A stretch of DNA of 64,000 nucleotides. Source: CAYIVF01 sp964366875. GTDB lineage: Bacteria > Patescibacteriota > Minisyncoccia > Minisyncoccales > Staskawiczbacteraceae. The stretch is from assembly GCA_964366875.1 (NCBI GenBank), contig CAYIVF010000001.1, positions 11,393-75,392 on the forward strand. The letters run 5' to 3'. Below are positions 40,401 to 48,859 of the stretch, piece by piece. The notes below the pieces were generated by a model, which did no database searches, had not been told where the DNA came from, and worked only from the letters and a program-made list of their open reading frames with translations. Each line of letters opens with the position of its first letter. Positions within the stretch are counted from its first letter, which is position 1. The translations under genes were made by a program, and so were the position numbers.

Positions 40401-42740
40401 TTTGGCTCAGCTTGTTATAGCGAAACCAGCCCAGCGCCAGCTCCGCCAGAAGCTAAAAGCATTGAAAGAAGAATACCAAGTCAGGATACAGACAATAATA
40501 GCCAGGACTTTAAAATTTCAGATGAACCTACCCCTAGGGCAGGTTCGCCAAAGACATTTATAGAAGATGCCACCAATTATGAAACTTGCGGCGGCAGCAG
40601 TTTGCCTGGAACACTTTATTGTTATCTTAAAATTAAATGGTGGAGCCCCAGTCTGGTATCTTCATATCAGATTCAGTACAAATTAAACAACGTTGACTGG
40701 AAGGATTGGTTAGCGGATACAACTGCAACAGAAGGAACTCTCCAGACCCCGTATTCTTTATTTAACGACAATATTTATCGTTTTAGAGTAAGGGCAAAAG
40801 ATACGGAAGGAAATATAGGGGATTGGGCAGAGATAGAGAAAGAGGTTGAGCTTGTAAATCCGGTGTCTATAAACGAGGTGGCGCTATTTGGCACAAATTC
40901 CTCAAGAGATGACCAATGGGTTGAACTTTATAACAAAAGCGACAAGGATGTGGATTTGACTGGCTGGAAACTTGTTTCAGACAGCGGGACGATTGAGCTT
41001 GAAGGAACAATTTTAGCTAAAGGGTATTTCCTGTTGGAGAGAAATGACACAAATTTTACAGAGACCTTGGGAACCAGTAGTCTTAATTTGATAAATGAAA
41101 ATAGCAGGTTTATAGATCAGATTTATGCGCCCCAAGGCGGCTGGACGAGCGATAGATTTATAATAGAAGATAATTATTACACATTAGAGAGGATAAGCCC
41201 TTACTCTTTTGGAATGGATGATAAAAATTGGAGAATAAATAACGGGATAGCTAACGGAACCCCAGCTCGCCAAAATAGCGTTTATCAGATTTATACTTCT
41301 TATTATTTAGGTTTCGAAGAAGACACAATTCTTAGAAAAGAATTAAGTCCATATTTGTTTTGGGGGCCTTGGATGTGGGTTTTTAAGAATCATACTCTAA
41401 CCATTGAGCCGGGAACTATTATTAAGTTTTCTAATGGCGGTTTAACCATAGGGGGCACTTTAAAAGCAATAGGAACTCCAGATCAAAAAATCATTTTTAC
41501 CTCTTTTATGGATGATGATTGCGGCACAACTCCGGCCTGTGGCGATACTGATGGCGATGCCGGTATATCGCAGCCAAATCCCGGAAATTGGTTTGGCATT
41601 TATCTTACTAAAGACAGCACTGGCTCGGAATTAGAAAATGTTAACATCCGTTATGCTGGAGGTTACTTTGGTAATGATTTCGGCGCTGCCATTAAAGCCG
41701 ACCGGTCAGATTTTTCTTTGAAAGATTCTGTTATTGAAAAAAACAGCAACAATGGATTGCGGCTTATTGATTCTCATTCTATTGTTGACTCTGTGCGGTT
41801 CCTTGAGAATAAAACTGCAGAATGGCCCAGTGCAGCAAAAGCAATTTATATAGAAGGCGAAAATCCAGAAATTAGAAATAGTTATTTTAAGGATAATAAA
41901 TACGGTATTTTTATTACTCATTGGTATGACTCAGAAAAAGACATAAGGGTGCCGGCCATTCCTGTGATTGAAAATAATATTTTTGAGGAAAATAGCACTC
42001 CTATATGGATCGGTTCTTATTCTCACCCCTCTTTAACAAATAATTCCGGGACAAATAATGACCGTAACGCAATTGTGTTTTCAGGTCCAGTTGAAGAAGA
42101 TACGACTCTAAAGCCAGATATTCTGCCATATTTTATAGAAATAATGGTGACTGTTTCCCAAGGTGCAACTTTAACCGTTGAGCCGGGAACTATTGTTAAG
42201 TTTTCTAATTCTGGTTTAATTATAGACGGAACGTTAAAAGCAGTAGGAACTCCAGACTCCCCAATAATTTTTAAACCATACTTTGAAGAGGACCGGGTGT
42301 CGCCCGGAAATTGGCTTGGCATTTATTTCACTAAAAACAGCGTTAATTCGGAGCTGGAAAATGTAGATATAAGTTATGCTGGAGGATATTTCGGCAGTGA
42401 TTTTGGAGCTGCGATTAGAGTTGACCAGTCGTCTATTTTTTTGAAAAACTCTAAATTGTGGAAAAACGCTAACAACGGAGTCCGGCTGATTGGCTCGGCT
42501 TCAGTCATTGATAACGTGAAATTTTTTGAGCATAGGATTCCGAGCGAAAATGCCAGCGCCGTTTTAATACAAGGCGGAGCTCCGGAAATAAAAAATTCGC
42601 ATTTTCAAGGTCAAGTCTACGGGATTTATAAAAACACATGTCCTATGGCAAACCTGCACACATCAGACCCTGAAGATCCAGAGAGAAATTATTTTATAGA
42701 CAGTGAGATAATGGATATTTTTGACCCAACTCCGCCTTAA
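37458..42740 (+). CDS. Giant secreted protein: S1/P1 nuclease-like, lamin-tail and beta-helix domains
   Basis: 1760 residues. Signal segment about 1-30. Residues about 33-370 resemble the zinc-dependent phospholipase C/S1-P1 nuclease fold: GSTHPFLT, RWINHFYDP, GYVLHNIEDMAVPAHTRQDSH. Then come two similar helical repeats (EGKASVQDFW/EGKASAQDFW) and an N/S/G-rich linker (about 540-572). Three lamin-tail domains lie near 575, 855 and 1135 (each with a WVELYN or FVELYN core and an L-T/S-x-W turn), with Fn3-like segments between them. Two NosD-like parallel beta-helix blocks start near 1310 and 1565, each with TVEPGTI- or TIEPGTI-like sequence. There is no cell-wall anchor at the end. It is probably an exported surface protein that binds DNA or polymer and may degrade nucleic acids for salvage; that role is inferred. 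Confidence 0.85.
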   Translation: MSKKQSIIFFTVLLIVSAGLFFVFNNNTEAYGTGSTHPFLTKQIANLYNAIYTPKLTDEQIKQMIEGSVDEDTMPRWINHFYDPTTGDGLLGKRLGDLPSEDIIGFIKVVFNEIPSSTLDWVHNQELQQNSYALFEGNRTFESAALSYVDNKNSEAYYNLGYVLHNIEDMAVPAHTRQDSHFDMQIPDIIQNQLPIKLDKGEPYEKWAESYTRYNPIDLAETLKKDYKPICDSLDNCLRTLAEYSNETFFSSDTIKDEEYNLPKITYVIDKKDGEAGDIISTYFSSDNTPLARAKINIDLGEIEGPSLKYSDIHQAYWDRLAPKAVLAGVEVIRYFQDQAEKAKKGEITINRVSETINPIEDLKNFSPYGQFVLMYNEGKASVQDFWDRLKNLPSDFASHFTDTLNEGKASAQDFWHKLTNFGNDITSKFNDLLDGLGIRAFLTSILPGFALQESNSENSNANDNSAGNNQVNQDIVNLTDYTGAGGPSPALTTDQERQDLLDDIAEQLDIIAQQVRELQNKRQRQNLGQTPNPNQNSDTQNSQSNNQNTNNNINSSGSGNSSSGGGGGSSIVFPKILISEAQAASITDSKEEFVELYNPNDAEVDLTSWYLQRKTTAGSDYSTFAPNTLFSGKKIGAKGYFVIARTGYFSSIADILVDAPITDDNSFVLKNPNGEVSDKLGFGQAQDYESVSASNPGAGQSIGRKVLTDDTEQDTDNNSADFELQSPTPKVKNSTLIAPPLPPLPVDTLAPQIAFNLNAVQTDLSFAIDFTITDPLDTVSPSGIDRYVFRWQEQGGSWQEDAPAEVRGPSSMDIARDFTGEDEKTYYFQAKARDIAGNESDWLPETPAFTKIRIPKKIVINEIQTDSIVDPGGTNNDWVELYNPNNADVSLTDWSLQKHSKDDPCSLDAAFKKINFPDDAVITAKSYFLIVRNSANQELLDIADITSSYLQLSADNTIYLVRNQDKIESDADTDIADKVGFGSACYSETSPAPAPPEAKSIERRIPSQDTDNNSQDFKISDEPTPRAGSPKTFIEDATNYETCGGSSLPGTLYCYLKIKWWSPSLVSSYQIQYKLNNVDWKDWLADTTATEGTLQTPYSLFNDNIYRFRVRAKDTEGNIGDWAEIEKEVELVNPVSINEVALFGTNSSRDDQWVELYNKSDKDVDLTGWKLVSDSGTIELEGTILAKGYFLLERNDTNFTETLGTSSLNLINENSRFIDQIYAPQGGWTSDRFIIEDNYYTLERISPYSFGMDDKNWRINNGIANGTPARQNSVYQIYTSYYLGFEEDTILRKELSPYLFWGPWMWVFKNHTLTIEPGTIIKFSNGGLTIGGTLKAIGTPDQKIIFTSFMDDDCGTTPACGDTDGDAGISQPNPGNWFGIYLTKDSTGSELENVNIRYAGGYFGNDFGAAIKADRSDFSLKDSVIEKNSNNGLRLIDSHSIVDSVRFLENKTAEWPSAAKAIYIEGENPEIRNSYFKDNKYGIFITHWYDSEKDIRVPAIPVIENNIFEENSTPIWIGSYSHPSLTNNSGTNNDRNAIVFSGPVEEDTTLKPDILPYFIEIMVTVSQGATLTVEPGTIVKFSNSGLIIDGTLKAVGTPDSPIIFKPYFEEDRVSPGNWLGIYFTKNSVNSELENVDISYAGGYFGSDFGAAIRVDQSSIFLKNSKLWKNANNGVRLIGSASVIDNVKFFEHRIPSENASAVLIQGGAPEIKNSHFQGQVYGIYKNTCPMANLHTSDPEDPERNYFIDSEIMDIFDPTPP
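39880..39894. repeat. 15-bp match to the comEC palindrome
   Basis: GAGGCCCGTCCTCCA, identical to bases 25611-25625 inside comEC. Both are in frame (RGPSS here, RGGPSS there). Confidence 0.6.
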
Positions 42741-42752
42741 CGCCCAGTATAA

Positions 42753-42784
42753 TTATCCACAGGTGAAACTCGCAGGAACCTGTG
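42753..42784. promoter_or_regulatory. Hairpin with DnaA-type 9-mer
   Basis: TTATCCACA (42753-42761) overlaps one arm of CCACAGGT/ACCTGTGG, an 8-bp inverted repeat 13 bp after the stop of the giant gene. It may be a terminator-like hairpin rather than a DnaA site. Confidence 0.4.
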
Positions 42785-42866
42785 GTACAATAATTAAATT
42801 CTTAATTTTAAGAGAAAGTATTTTTGTACTTTGACTTTTCGTTTGTTTTTTGATAGTTTGAGAGGA

Positions 42867-43481
42867 ATGGAAGATAGATTTGTCAAGCTTACAAATGCAG
42901 TTTATAAGGTGCTGGAATTTTTTCCAGAGGCAGACCCATTAAAAAACAGGGCAAAAGACAAAACCTTGGTGATAATGGATAATTTGTCTTTGGTTTTTGG
43001 CACCGAGGGCTGGGCGTCTATGCAAAAAGAAAGCGCTAAACACTGGCTTTCAGAAGATATTGATTTACTTTTAAGCTATTTGAAAATAGGGGAAAAACAG
43101 GGCTGGCTTAGCCCAATCAATTATATTATAATCTCCAACGAATACGAAAAGCTCAAGAAAGAAATAAGACCCGTCAGCGGGTACCCCGCAAAAGAGATAA
43201 CTCAAAAATTACCGAATATGGAGTCAGTATTATTAGATAATGTAGTTACAGAACCCCAAAAACCAAAAGTTTTAAACCTTTCAACCCGCCAAACAAAAAT
43301 ACTCAAATTTTTAGAAGAAAAAGAAACAGCCCAAGTTATGGACCTGCAAACGGTTCTGCCAGATATTACCAAGAGAACAATAAGAAGAGATTTGGATGAG
43401 TTATTAAAAATGGGTAAAATAACCAGGATAGGGGAATGGAATCAGGTGGTATATAAAATAGCGGAAAAACCAATAGTTTAG
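42867..43481 (+). CDS. DeoR-like HTH transcriptional regulator
   Basis: About 204 residues from ATG 42867, or 216 from 42831; neither start has a well-spaced ribosome-binding site. The N-terminal half is helical (FVKLTNAVYKVLEFFPEADPLKNRAKDKTLVIM). The C-terminal about 65 residues form a DeoR/HTH-11 winged helix: LSTRQTKILKFLEEKE, then LPDITKRTIRRDLDELLKMGKI as recognition helix and wing. Inverted and direct copies of TGTCCTAT follow directly downstream, between it and the sigma factor gene, and could be its operators. Confidence 0.8.
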   Translation: MEDRFVKLTNAVYKVLEFFPEADPLKNRAKDKTLVIMDNLSLVFGTEGWASMQKESAKHWLSEDIDLLLSYLKIGEKQGWLSPINYIIISNEYEKLKKEIRPVSGYPAKEITQKLPNMESVLLDNVVTEPQKPKVLNLSTRQTKILKFLEEKETAQVMDLQTVLPDITKRTIRRDLDELLKMGKITRIGEWNQVVYKIAEKPIV

Positions 43482-43526
43482 ATAGGACAAAGGGTTTGTC
43501 CTATTAAATAATATGTTTTGTCCTAT
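43482..43526. promoter_or_regulatory. Three TGTCCTAT sites between the regulator and sigma factor genes
   Basis: A perfect 10-bp inverted repeat ATAGGACAAA-GGG-TTTGTCCTAT (43482-43504) starts at the base after the regulator's stop, and a further direct copy TTTTGTCCTAT is at 43516-43526. There is no T tract, so an operator cluster is more likely than a terminator. Confidence 0.5.
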
Positions 43527-43556
43527 CAAATCTCCTTGACGAAGCTAAGGAGAAAA

Positions 43557-43608
43557 TAAGCCTAAATAAGCCTAAAAACTTGATTTTTTACGATATTTGT
43601 ATTAAAGT
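43557..43608 (+). promoter_or_regulatory. Promoter of the sigma factor gene with upstream 10-bp tandem repeat
   Basis: AATAAGCCTA occurs twice in tandem at about 43557-43576, just before TTGATT (43580-43585), 17 bp, TAAAGT (43603-43608). The start codon at 43622 leaves a leader of about 7 nt. Confidence 0.6.
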
Positions 43609-43621
43609 ATAGTCTTAGCAG

Positions 43622-44128
43622 ATGAATAGTCCAAAAGAACAATTTAGCCAGATTTACGACCAATATATTGAGAAAATATATAGGTTTGTTTATTTAAAGG
43701 TAAATTCCCAGGAAATAGCTGAAGACCTTACTTCTAAGGTGTTTTTGAAGGGCTGGGAGGCCTATCAAAATCAGGGTGATAATATCAAAAACCCTGGCTC
43801 CTTTCTATACCAAATAGCCAGAAACACGGTCGTTGACCATTATAGGGAAAAAGGTAGGACAAAGACCATATCAGCTGATTTTGCTTTGCAAATAGCAGAT
43901 CCTAAGACAAGTGCTCATGACAAAGCTATTTTAAGCGCAGATGTGTCGGTTATTAAGACAGCCATACAAGGCCTGAAAAAGGAATATCAGGATATAATAA
44001 TTTGGCACTATTTAGACGATATGCCTATTGCCGAGATAGCTAAAACATTAGGCAAGCCAGCAGGAACTGTCAGGGTAATGCTGCACAGAGGATTAAAGGA
44101 CTTGAAAGCTCTAATCAAAGAGGCCTAA
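43622..44128 (+). CDS. ECF-type RNA polymerase sigma factor
   Basis: 168 residues. The region 2 core is FSQIYDQYIEKIYRFVYLKVNSQEIAEDLTSKVFLKGW (the -10 recognition and melting part); region 4 contains LKKEYQDIIIWHYLDDMPIAEIAKTLGKPAGTVRVMLHRGLKDL, a standard HTH. It would redirect transcription to envelope genes in response to a signal. It is followed by a one-TM protein that is probably its anti-sigma factor, then by the S-layer-like gene, a likely target. Confidence 0.94.
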   Translation: MNSPKEQFSQIYDQYIEKIYRFVYLKVNSQEIAEDLTSKVFLKGWEAYQNQGDNIKNPGSFLYQIARNTVVDHYREKGRTKTISADFALQIADPKTSAHDKAILSADVSVIKTAIQGLKKEYQDIIIWHYLDDMPIAEIAKTLGKPAGTVRVMLHRGLKDLKALIKEA

Positions 44129-44178
44129 ATCTGTAACAAATAGGCCTGCTCTAGCGTCATAAATATAATACAGCAATT

Positions 44179-44898
44179 ATGCCAAAAATGAACGAAAAAC
44201 AACTCATTGAGGCCATAAGAGAACTCAAAGAAATCAAGCCCAGACAAGAATGGGTTTCTTTAGTTAAATCTCAGATTTTACCCAACAAGACATGGAGTAT
44301 TGGAAATATCTTGACGTATTTGCCGCAAATAAATGAGCAAAGGAGATTAGCATACGCTTTTGCCACCCTTGTTTTTATAATCGTGGGTATGTTTGGATTT
44401 GCCCAGTATACAGTGCCTGGCGACTTGCTGTTTTCAGTGAAAAAAATTACAGAGTCGCAGGACCCTTTTCAGATTGCATATAACAGGTCAGAAGAGTTAG
44501 TTCAGATTTTAAAAGAGAACAAAACACAGAATATAGCTCCTGCGGTAGGCGAGTTTAAAGCCAGCATATCTGGCGCGGCAAAGGATCTGGTTTTGAGCTT
44601 GACGCAGGACCCAAAGGTTACCCCCAATAAAAAATCACTAAAAGAAATTGCAGCCGAGGTTAAAAAAATACAGGATAATCAAAAACAATTAGAAACTTTA
44701 GGTATAGATATTAGTAAAACAGAAGAGGCAAAAGAATATGATAATGCTTTAGCTTCATTGGTTAAAAATCAGATTGAGGACTTAGAAAAATCAACTTTGG
44801 CAGAAAGCCAGCAAAAAGCATTAATACAGGCAAAGGATTTATACAGCCAGCAGAAGTATTCGGACGCATTAGAGGAAATATTGCTGATAAACAATTAA
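44179..44898 (+). CDS. One-TM anti-sigma-like protein (DUF5667-like)
   Basis: 239 residues: a cytosolic N-terminus (about 1-55, IEAIRELKEIKPRQEWVSLVKSQIL) suited to bind a sigma factor, one TM helix (about 57-75, FATLVFIIVGMFGFAQ), then the motif VPGDLLFSVKKITE and a helical outer domain. PGDxLYPVK-like motifs after a TM helix are typical of DUF5667 proteins. No zinc-binding HxxxCxxC is present. It is 50 bp after the ECF sigma gene, and the pairing supports an anti-sigma role, which is inferred. Confidence 0.8.
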   Translation: MPKMNEKQLIEAIRELKEIKPRQEWVSLVKSQILPNKTWSIGNILTYLPQINEQRRLAYAFATLVFIIVGMFGFAQYTVPGDLLFSVKKITESQDPFQIAYNRSEELVQILKENKTQNIAPAVGEFKASISGAAKDLVLSLTQDPKVTPNKKSLKEIAAEVKKIQDNQKQLETLGIDISKTEEAKEYDNALASLVKNQIEDLEKSTLAESQQKALIQAKDLYSQQKYSDALEEILLINN

Positions 44899-45048
44899 TT
44901 TAATAATGGACGAGTCGTTGTTCGTGATTAGTACGTAAAATCGCGAACCAAAAATGGTCGACCGACGAGAAATAAGTCGACCCCAGTTAAATATTTGCTA
45001 ATGCAAATTTAACGGGGCAAGTATAATTAAAAGAAAAAACACACAAAA
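44899..45048 (+). promoter_or_regulatory. Structured region and promoter upstream of the S-layer-like gene
   Basis: Stems seen: GGTCGAC/GTCGACC (about 44957-44983) and CCCC-GTTAAATATTTGC-TAAT-GCAAATTTAAC-GGGG (44981-45017). TATAAT follows at 45022-45027 and the ATG at 45049. The second hairpin overlaps the -35 zone, so it may be a terminator for the upstream operon or an operator. Confidence 0.5.
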
Positions 45049-48000
45049 ATGAGTATACGAAAAACAATTATAACAACCATAGTGGCTTTAGCCGTGGTTG
45101 CAGTAGTTGCTCCTGGTGTGGCTATAGGTACAACAATTGATGACCTATTGGCGCAAATTGCCCTATTACAGGCTCAATTAGTAGCCCTGCAAAGCGGCGG
45201 TTCAACTGGCGCTGGCACAGGCGCCTGCGCCGGAGTCACATTTACAAGAAACTTGACAGTTGGCTCAACTGGTTCAGATGTAAAATGCTTACAGCAAATT
45301 CTGAACAGCGGCGCGACTACAAAAGTTTCAACAACAGGAGCAGGCTCACCTGGTAATGAAACAACTTACTTTGGTTCAAGAACCTTAGCAGCTGTTAAAA
45401 TTTATCAGGCAGAGCACGGATGGACACCTGCAAATCAGGTAGGTCCATTAACAAGACAGGCATTAAACGCATCTCTTGGAACAACCGGTGGAACAATTCC
45501 TCCAATTATAGTTCCAACAGGCGGAGGAATAACAATTGGTTTAGCTGCAAGCACTCCCGCTGCCGCAAATGTGCCAAAAGGAGCATTTAACCAGCCAATC
45601 ACAAATATCAATTTAACAGCCGGCACTACGGATGTTAAAATATCTAAAATTACTATAACTAGGAGCGGATTGAGCGCGAATACTGATATTGATTTGGTAA
45701 AATTATTTGTTGGCACCATCCAAAAAGGCAATGGCGCTTCACTTAATTCCAATAATCAGGCAGTATTTACTCTTACTACCCCAATTACAGTAGCGGCAAA
45801 TACTACTACAGTTTTGACTGTGAAAGCCGACATTAAGTCCACAGCTACCAGCGGAGCGACCCTTGGTTTTAACGTTGCTGCCGCAACAGATGTAGTATCT
45901 GATGCTTCAACAACAACTGGGACAGCTGTAGGAAATTTAATGAGCGTGGTAGGAACCACAATCGGTTCAATAACCATTGCCGCTGGTCCCAATAGTCCAT
46001 CAAGCAACCTGGCGCCAGAAGTAGGTAACACAGGTGTCAGAATATTGCAAATGAATTTGCAGACAGGTTCTACTGAAAACGTTGAAGTAAGGCAAGTTAT
46101 TGCGGTAAAAGTTGGAACAGTCAACACTACTGATATCAGTAAGGTTGAGCTGTATAACGATACTGACGGAGCATCTTTAGGCTCAGTTACCACCTTTGAC
46201 GCAGAAGGAAGAGCTACTTTTGATTTGGCTTCTCCTTTGCTTATTTTAAAGGGTGAAAGCAAAAATCTATCTGTAAAGGTAGACATTGCTTCTGGCTCTG
46301 GCAAGACAATTTCTGCTAAAGCCAAGGATTCAGGCGCTTACACTGTTACAGCCGTAGGCAAGACCTATGGATTCGGTGTAGGATTTGCCTCTTCTACTTG
46401 GGACGGCACAGCTACTTCACAAACAATAGCTGCCGGCTCCTTGGTTGTAACTAAATCAGCTTCTACCCCAGCTACAGGTTTTGTGGCTCCAGGCGGAAGC
46501 AATGTTCCGATTACGACCTTTAACTTGGAAGCCAAGGGAGAAGGCGTAACTATTACTGAATTCAGCAACACTGTTATTTTGGGAACCGCTACATACGCTA
46601 ATATAACTGCCTGTAAGTTAGTTGATGAAAGCGGCAATGTAGCCGCAGGTCCGGTAGATACAACTGCGGTTGGCACAGCTGATACCACTCACGATGATTA
46701 CATCCGCTTTACAGACACCTTCACAGTGCCTTTGGGAGTTCACAAATATACTGTTCAATGTAAGCTTGCCAGCTCAATAACATCAGGCACAATCCAGATT
46801 GGCTTTGACGATTCTAACATTGAAGAGAATGCCAGTGGTAATGACCCTTATGTGGCTATTACTGCCAAAGGAGCTGTTTCCAACGATACCATTACAGCCA
46901 CTCCACAGGACTCGGATGTTTTGGGCAATGCATTAACCTTCCAGGCAGCCGCATTGACAGTTACCAACCTGACTACTCCGGTTCTGGCCAGTATTGTTCC
47001 AGGCCAGCAAAATATCCATTTTGCCAACGTTTCGCTTGGCGCGGCATCTGCTGGAGAAAACATTAATATCACCTCAATTGTTGTTACCGATGATGTCTCA
47101 GGCGCCGGCGATCCCCAAGGAGCCGACATTCAAAACTTGAGATTATTTGACAGTTCAATCACTCAGGCGAATTGTACCGGAACAGGCAGAGCATGGGATT
47201 CAACATTAACAATGTGCCGTTTGGCTCCTATTATGCAGCCGGACAGCACTACTGTTGACACTGATGATACAACTACCTTTACCTTGAGCACGCCTTTGGT
47301 TGTTCCAAAAGCTGGTTCTTCGCTGGTAAAGGTTTACGGTGACTTCAAGTCATCAGGACCAGCCGCCAATGAAGTGCATACATTCTATGTTGCCGCAGTA
47401 ACTGACATTACGGCAATCGGCGCTACCACGGGAACTACTCTGACAACCGCGATGAAGGGTTCAACTACATCAGGAACTGGACAGGCAATGACCTACGCAT
47501 CCGTAGGAACATTGACCACTACCTTGGATTCAGGCAAGCCAAATTCCGCTAACATCGCAGTTGGCGACTACGGCATAACCGCTGTACCAATGACCAAGAT
47601 TAAACTTTACGCCCCGACAGAAGCCGTTGATGTTGATTATGTTAATTTAACCAGAACATCGGGCGGCACGGGCGTTCCAGCTGACATTGCTAATGTCTAT
47701 GTTTATGGTAGCTATACTGGTTCCGATGCTAATACTCTTCTGGCAACTGGTACGTATACAGGCAGTTCTGTTTGGAAGTTTGATTTAACCAACTTCACTG
47801 TTCCAGTCAAAGGAACCAGGTACTTGACAGTTAGAGCTGACCTTAATGGCGTATTGAACGGCGCTACCACTGCTTACAGAGACGCGTTTGACTTGGCGGC
47901 CACAGGCGATTTGGTTGCCACAGGCCAAGCATCCGGCACAACTATTAATGCTTCTGCCGTGGTTAACACCCAGCCAGATATGTATTTGTACAGGTCAGTC

Positions 48001-48534
48001 CCAATTCTTAGCGTTGTTACTCCTTCAAGCACTACCTTAGTTGCTTCTAATGACCAGGAAATCATTAGGATAAATGTAAAAGCAGATTCAGCCGGCGACA
48101 TAGAGTTTGTTACTGGCCAATCAAATTACATCCGCTTTACTATGGGTGGCGCCGCAGTTGATAACGACACTACCAGCACAACTGAGAACTTTGTTCTAAA
48201 GAATGTTACCGATAATGAGACTTTAGACACAGTAACCACAGATGTTTCTCAACTTGTGGCTGGCACTGCCAGTTTTGGTTCTGATGGAGTTGCGTATATG
48301 GTGAAGTTTGACTTTACCGACAACGCTCTTACAATTCCAGCCGGATTAACTAAAGTTATTAAAATGGAAGCAGACCTTAATGACTTTGAAGCTGGAACCG
48401 TAAGCAACTACATAAGTGCTACCATTGCTAATAGCGCTTCTGACTTTACTTGGAGCGATCTTGACACTGATGCCGTTGCCAACAATACCTTCTTTACTTG
48501 GCTGCCATTACAAGGTCTTACTCTGTCAAACTAA
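45049..48534 (+). CDS. S-layer-like surface protein with peptidoglycan-binding domain
   Basis: 1161 residues. Signal peptide about 1-27, then a short coiled coil (IDDLLAQIALLQAQLVAL) and a peptidoglycan-binding type 1 domain (about 62-145, GSTGSDVKCLQQIL...VGPLTRQALNA) to hold it on the wall. The rest is five or so Thr/Ala/Gly-rich beta-sandwich repeats, each opening with a pattern like S-x-P-A/N-x-x-x-V-P-x-G and a V-x-I/V-x-K/R strand. Lys and Arg are scarce and no Cys-rich region is seen. It is likely the main surface-layer component. It has its own promoter and a strong terminator, and follows the sigma/anti-sigma pair. Confidence 0.87.
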   Translation: MSIRKTIITTIVALAVVAVVAPGVAIGTTIDDLLAQIALLQAQLVALQSGGSTGAGTGACAGVTFTRNLTVGSTGSDVKCLQQILNSGATTKVSTTGAGSPGNETTYFGSRTLAAVKIYQAEHGWTPANQVGPLTRQALNASLGTTGGTIPPIIVPTGGGITIGLAASTPAAANVPKGAFNQPITNINLTAGTTDVKISKITITRSGLSANTDIDLVKLFVGTIQKGNGASLNSNNQAVFTLTTPITVAANTTTVLTVKADIKSTATSGATLGFNVAAATDVVSDASTTTGTAVGNLMSVVGTTIGSITIAAGPNSPSSNLAPEVGNTGVRILQMNLQTGSTENVEVRQVIAVKVGTVNTTDISKVELYNDTDGASLGSVTTFDAEGRATFDLASPLLILKGESKNLSVKVDIASGSGKTISAKAKDSGAYTVTAVGKTYGFGVGFASSTWDGTATSQTIAAGSLVVTKSASTPATGFVAPGGSNVPITTFNLEAKGEGVTITEFSNTVILGTATYANITACKLVDESGNVAAGPVDTTAVGTADTTHDDYIRFTDTFTVPLGVHKYTVQCKLASSITSGTIQIGFDDSNIEENASGNDPYVAITAKGAVSNDTITATPQDSDVLGNALTFQAAALTVTNLTTPVLASIVPGQQNIHFANVSLGAASAGENINITSIVVTDDVSGAGDPQGADIQNLRLFDSSITQANCTGTGRAWDSTLTMCRLAPIMQPDSTTVDTDDTTTFTLSTPLVVPKAGSSLVKVYGDFKSSGPAANEVHTFYVAAVTDITAIGATTGTTLTTAMKGSTTSGTGQAMTYASVGTLTTTLDSGKPNSANIAVGDYGITAVPMTKIKLYAPTEAVDVDYVNLTRTSGGTGVPADIANVYVYGSYTGSDANTLLATGTYTGSSVWKFDLTNFTVPVKGTRYLTVRADLNGVLNGATTAYRDAFDLAATGDLVATGQASGTTINASAVVNTQPDMYLYRSVPILSVVTPSSTTLVASNDQEIIRINVKADSAGDIEFVTGQSNYIRFTMGGAAVDNDTTSTTENFVLKNVTDNETLDTVTTDVSQLVAGTASFGSDGVAYMVKFDFTDNALTIPAGLTKVIKMEADLNDFEAGTVSNYISATIANSASDFTWSDLDTDAVANNTFFTWLPLQGLTLSN

Positions 48535-48615
48535 GAGCTGATTGAAGTTTTAGTGAGAACTTAAAAACACTCAGGCCCGGATAATGCGCTAAAGGCATTA
48601 GTCCCAGCCAAAAAC

Positions 48616-48646
48616 ACCCCCGCTTTTTAGCGGGGTTGTTTTTTTA
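48616..48646 (+). terminator. Terminator after the S-layer-like gene
   Basis: CCCCGC-TTTTTA-GCGGGG hairpin followed by TTGTTTTTTT. Confidence 0.93.
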
Positions 48647-48679
48647 TAAAGTTTTTGCTAAAATCTATTTATAATTATT

Positions 48680-48850
48680 AATAACCTTGAATTACGAAAT
48701 GACCTTCAACTCTTTGTATTTTGGTTTTGGCTACGACTTCGCAAAAATCTTTCGGCAGAATACTCTGTATATGCCTCAAAATTTTTGCTTCGTCTCGCCC
48801 GAAAACTAAAACAAAATAGTTCGGAAGGCATTTCGTAACTCAAGGTTAAT
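48680..48850. repeat. About 170-bp fold-back element (MITE-like)
   Basis: The ends are imperfect inverted repeats: TAACCTTGAATTACGAAATG on the left and the complement of CATTTCGTAACTCAAGGTTA on the right. The interior also folds back (TGCCGAAAGATTTTTGCGAAGTC against GACGAAGCAAAAATTTTGAGGCA). The whole unit can form one long imperfect hairpin. It ends 9 bp before the next gene and has no coding capacity of its own. Confidence 0.75.
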
Positions 48851-48859
48851 AAAAAATTT

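Larger units (their letters stand above)
48535..48859. other. Intergenic region after the S-layer-like gene
   Basis: 325 bases without a gene. It holds the S-layer gene's terminator (48616-48646) and then the fold-back element (48680-48850). No obvious promoter for the TPR gene is seen outside the element. Confidence 0.7.
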
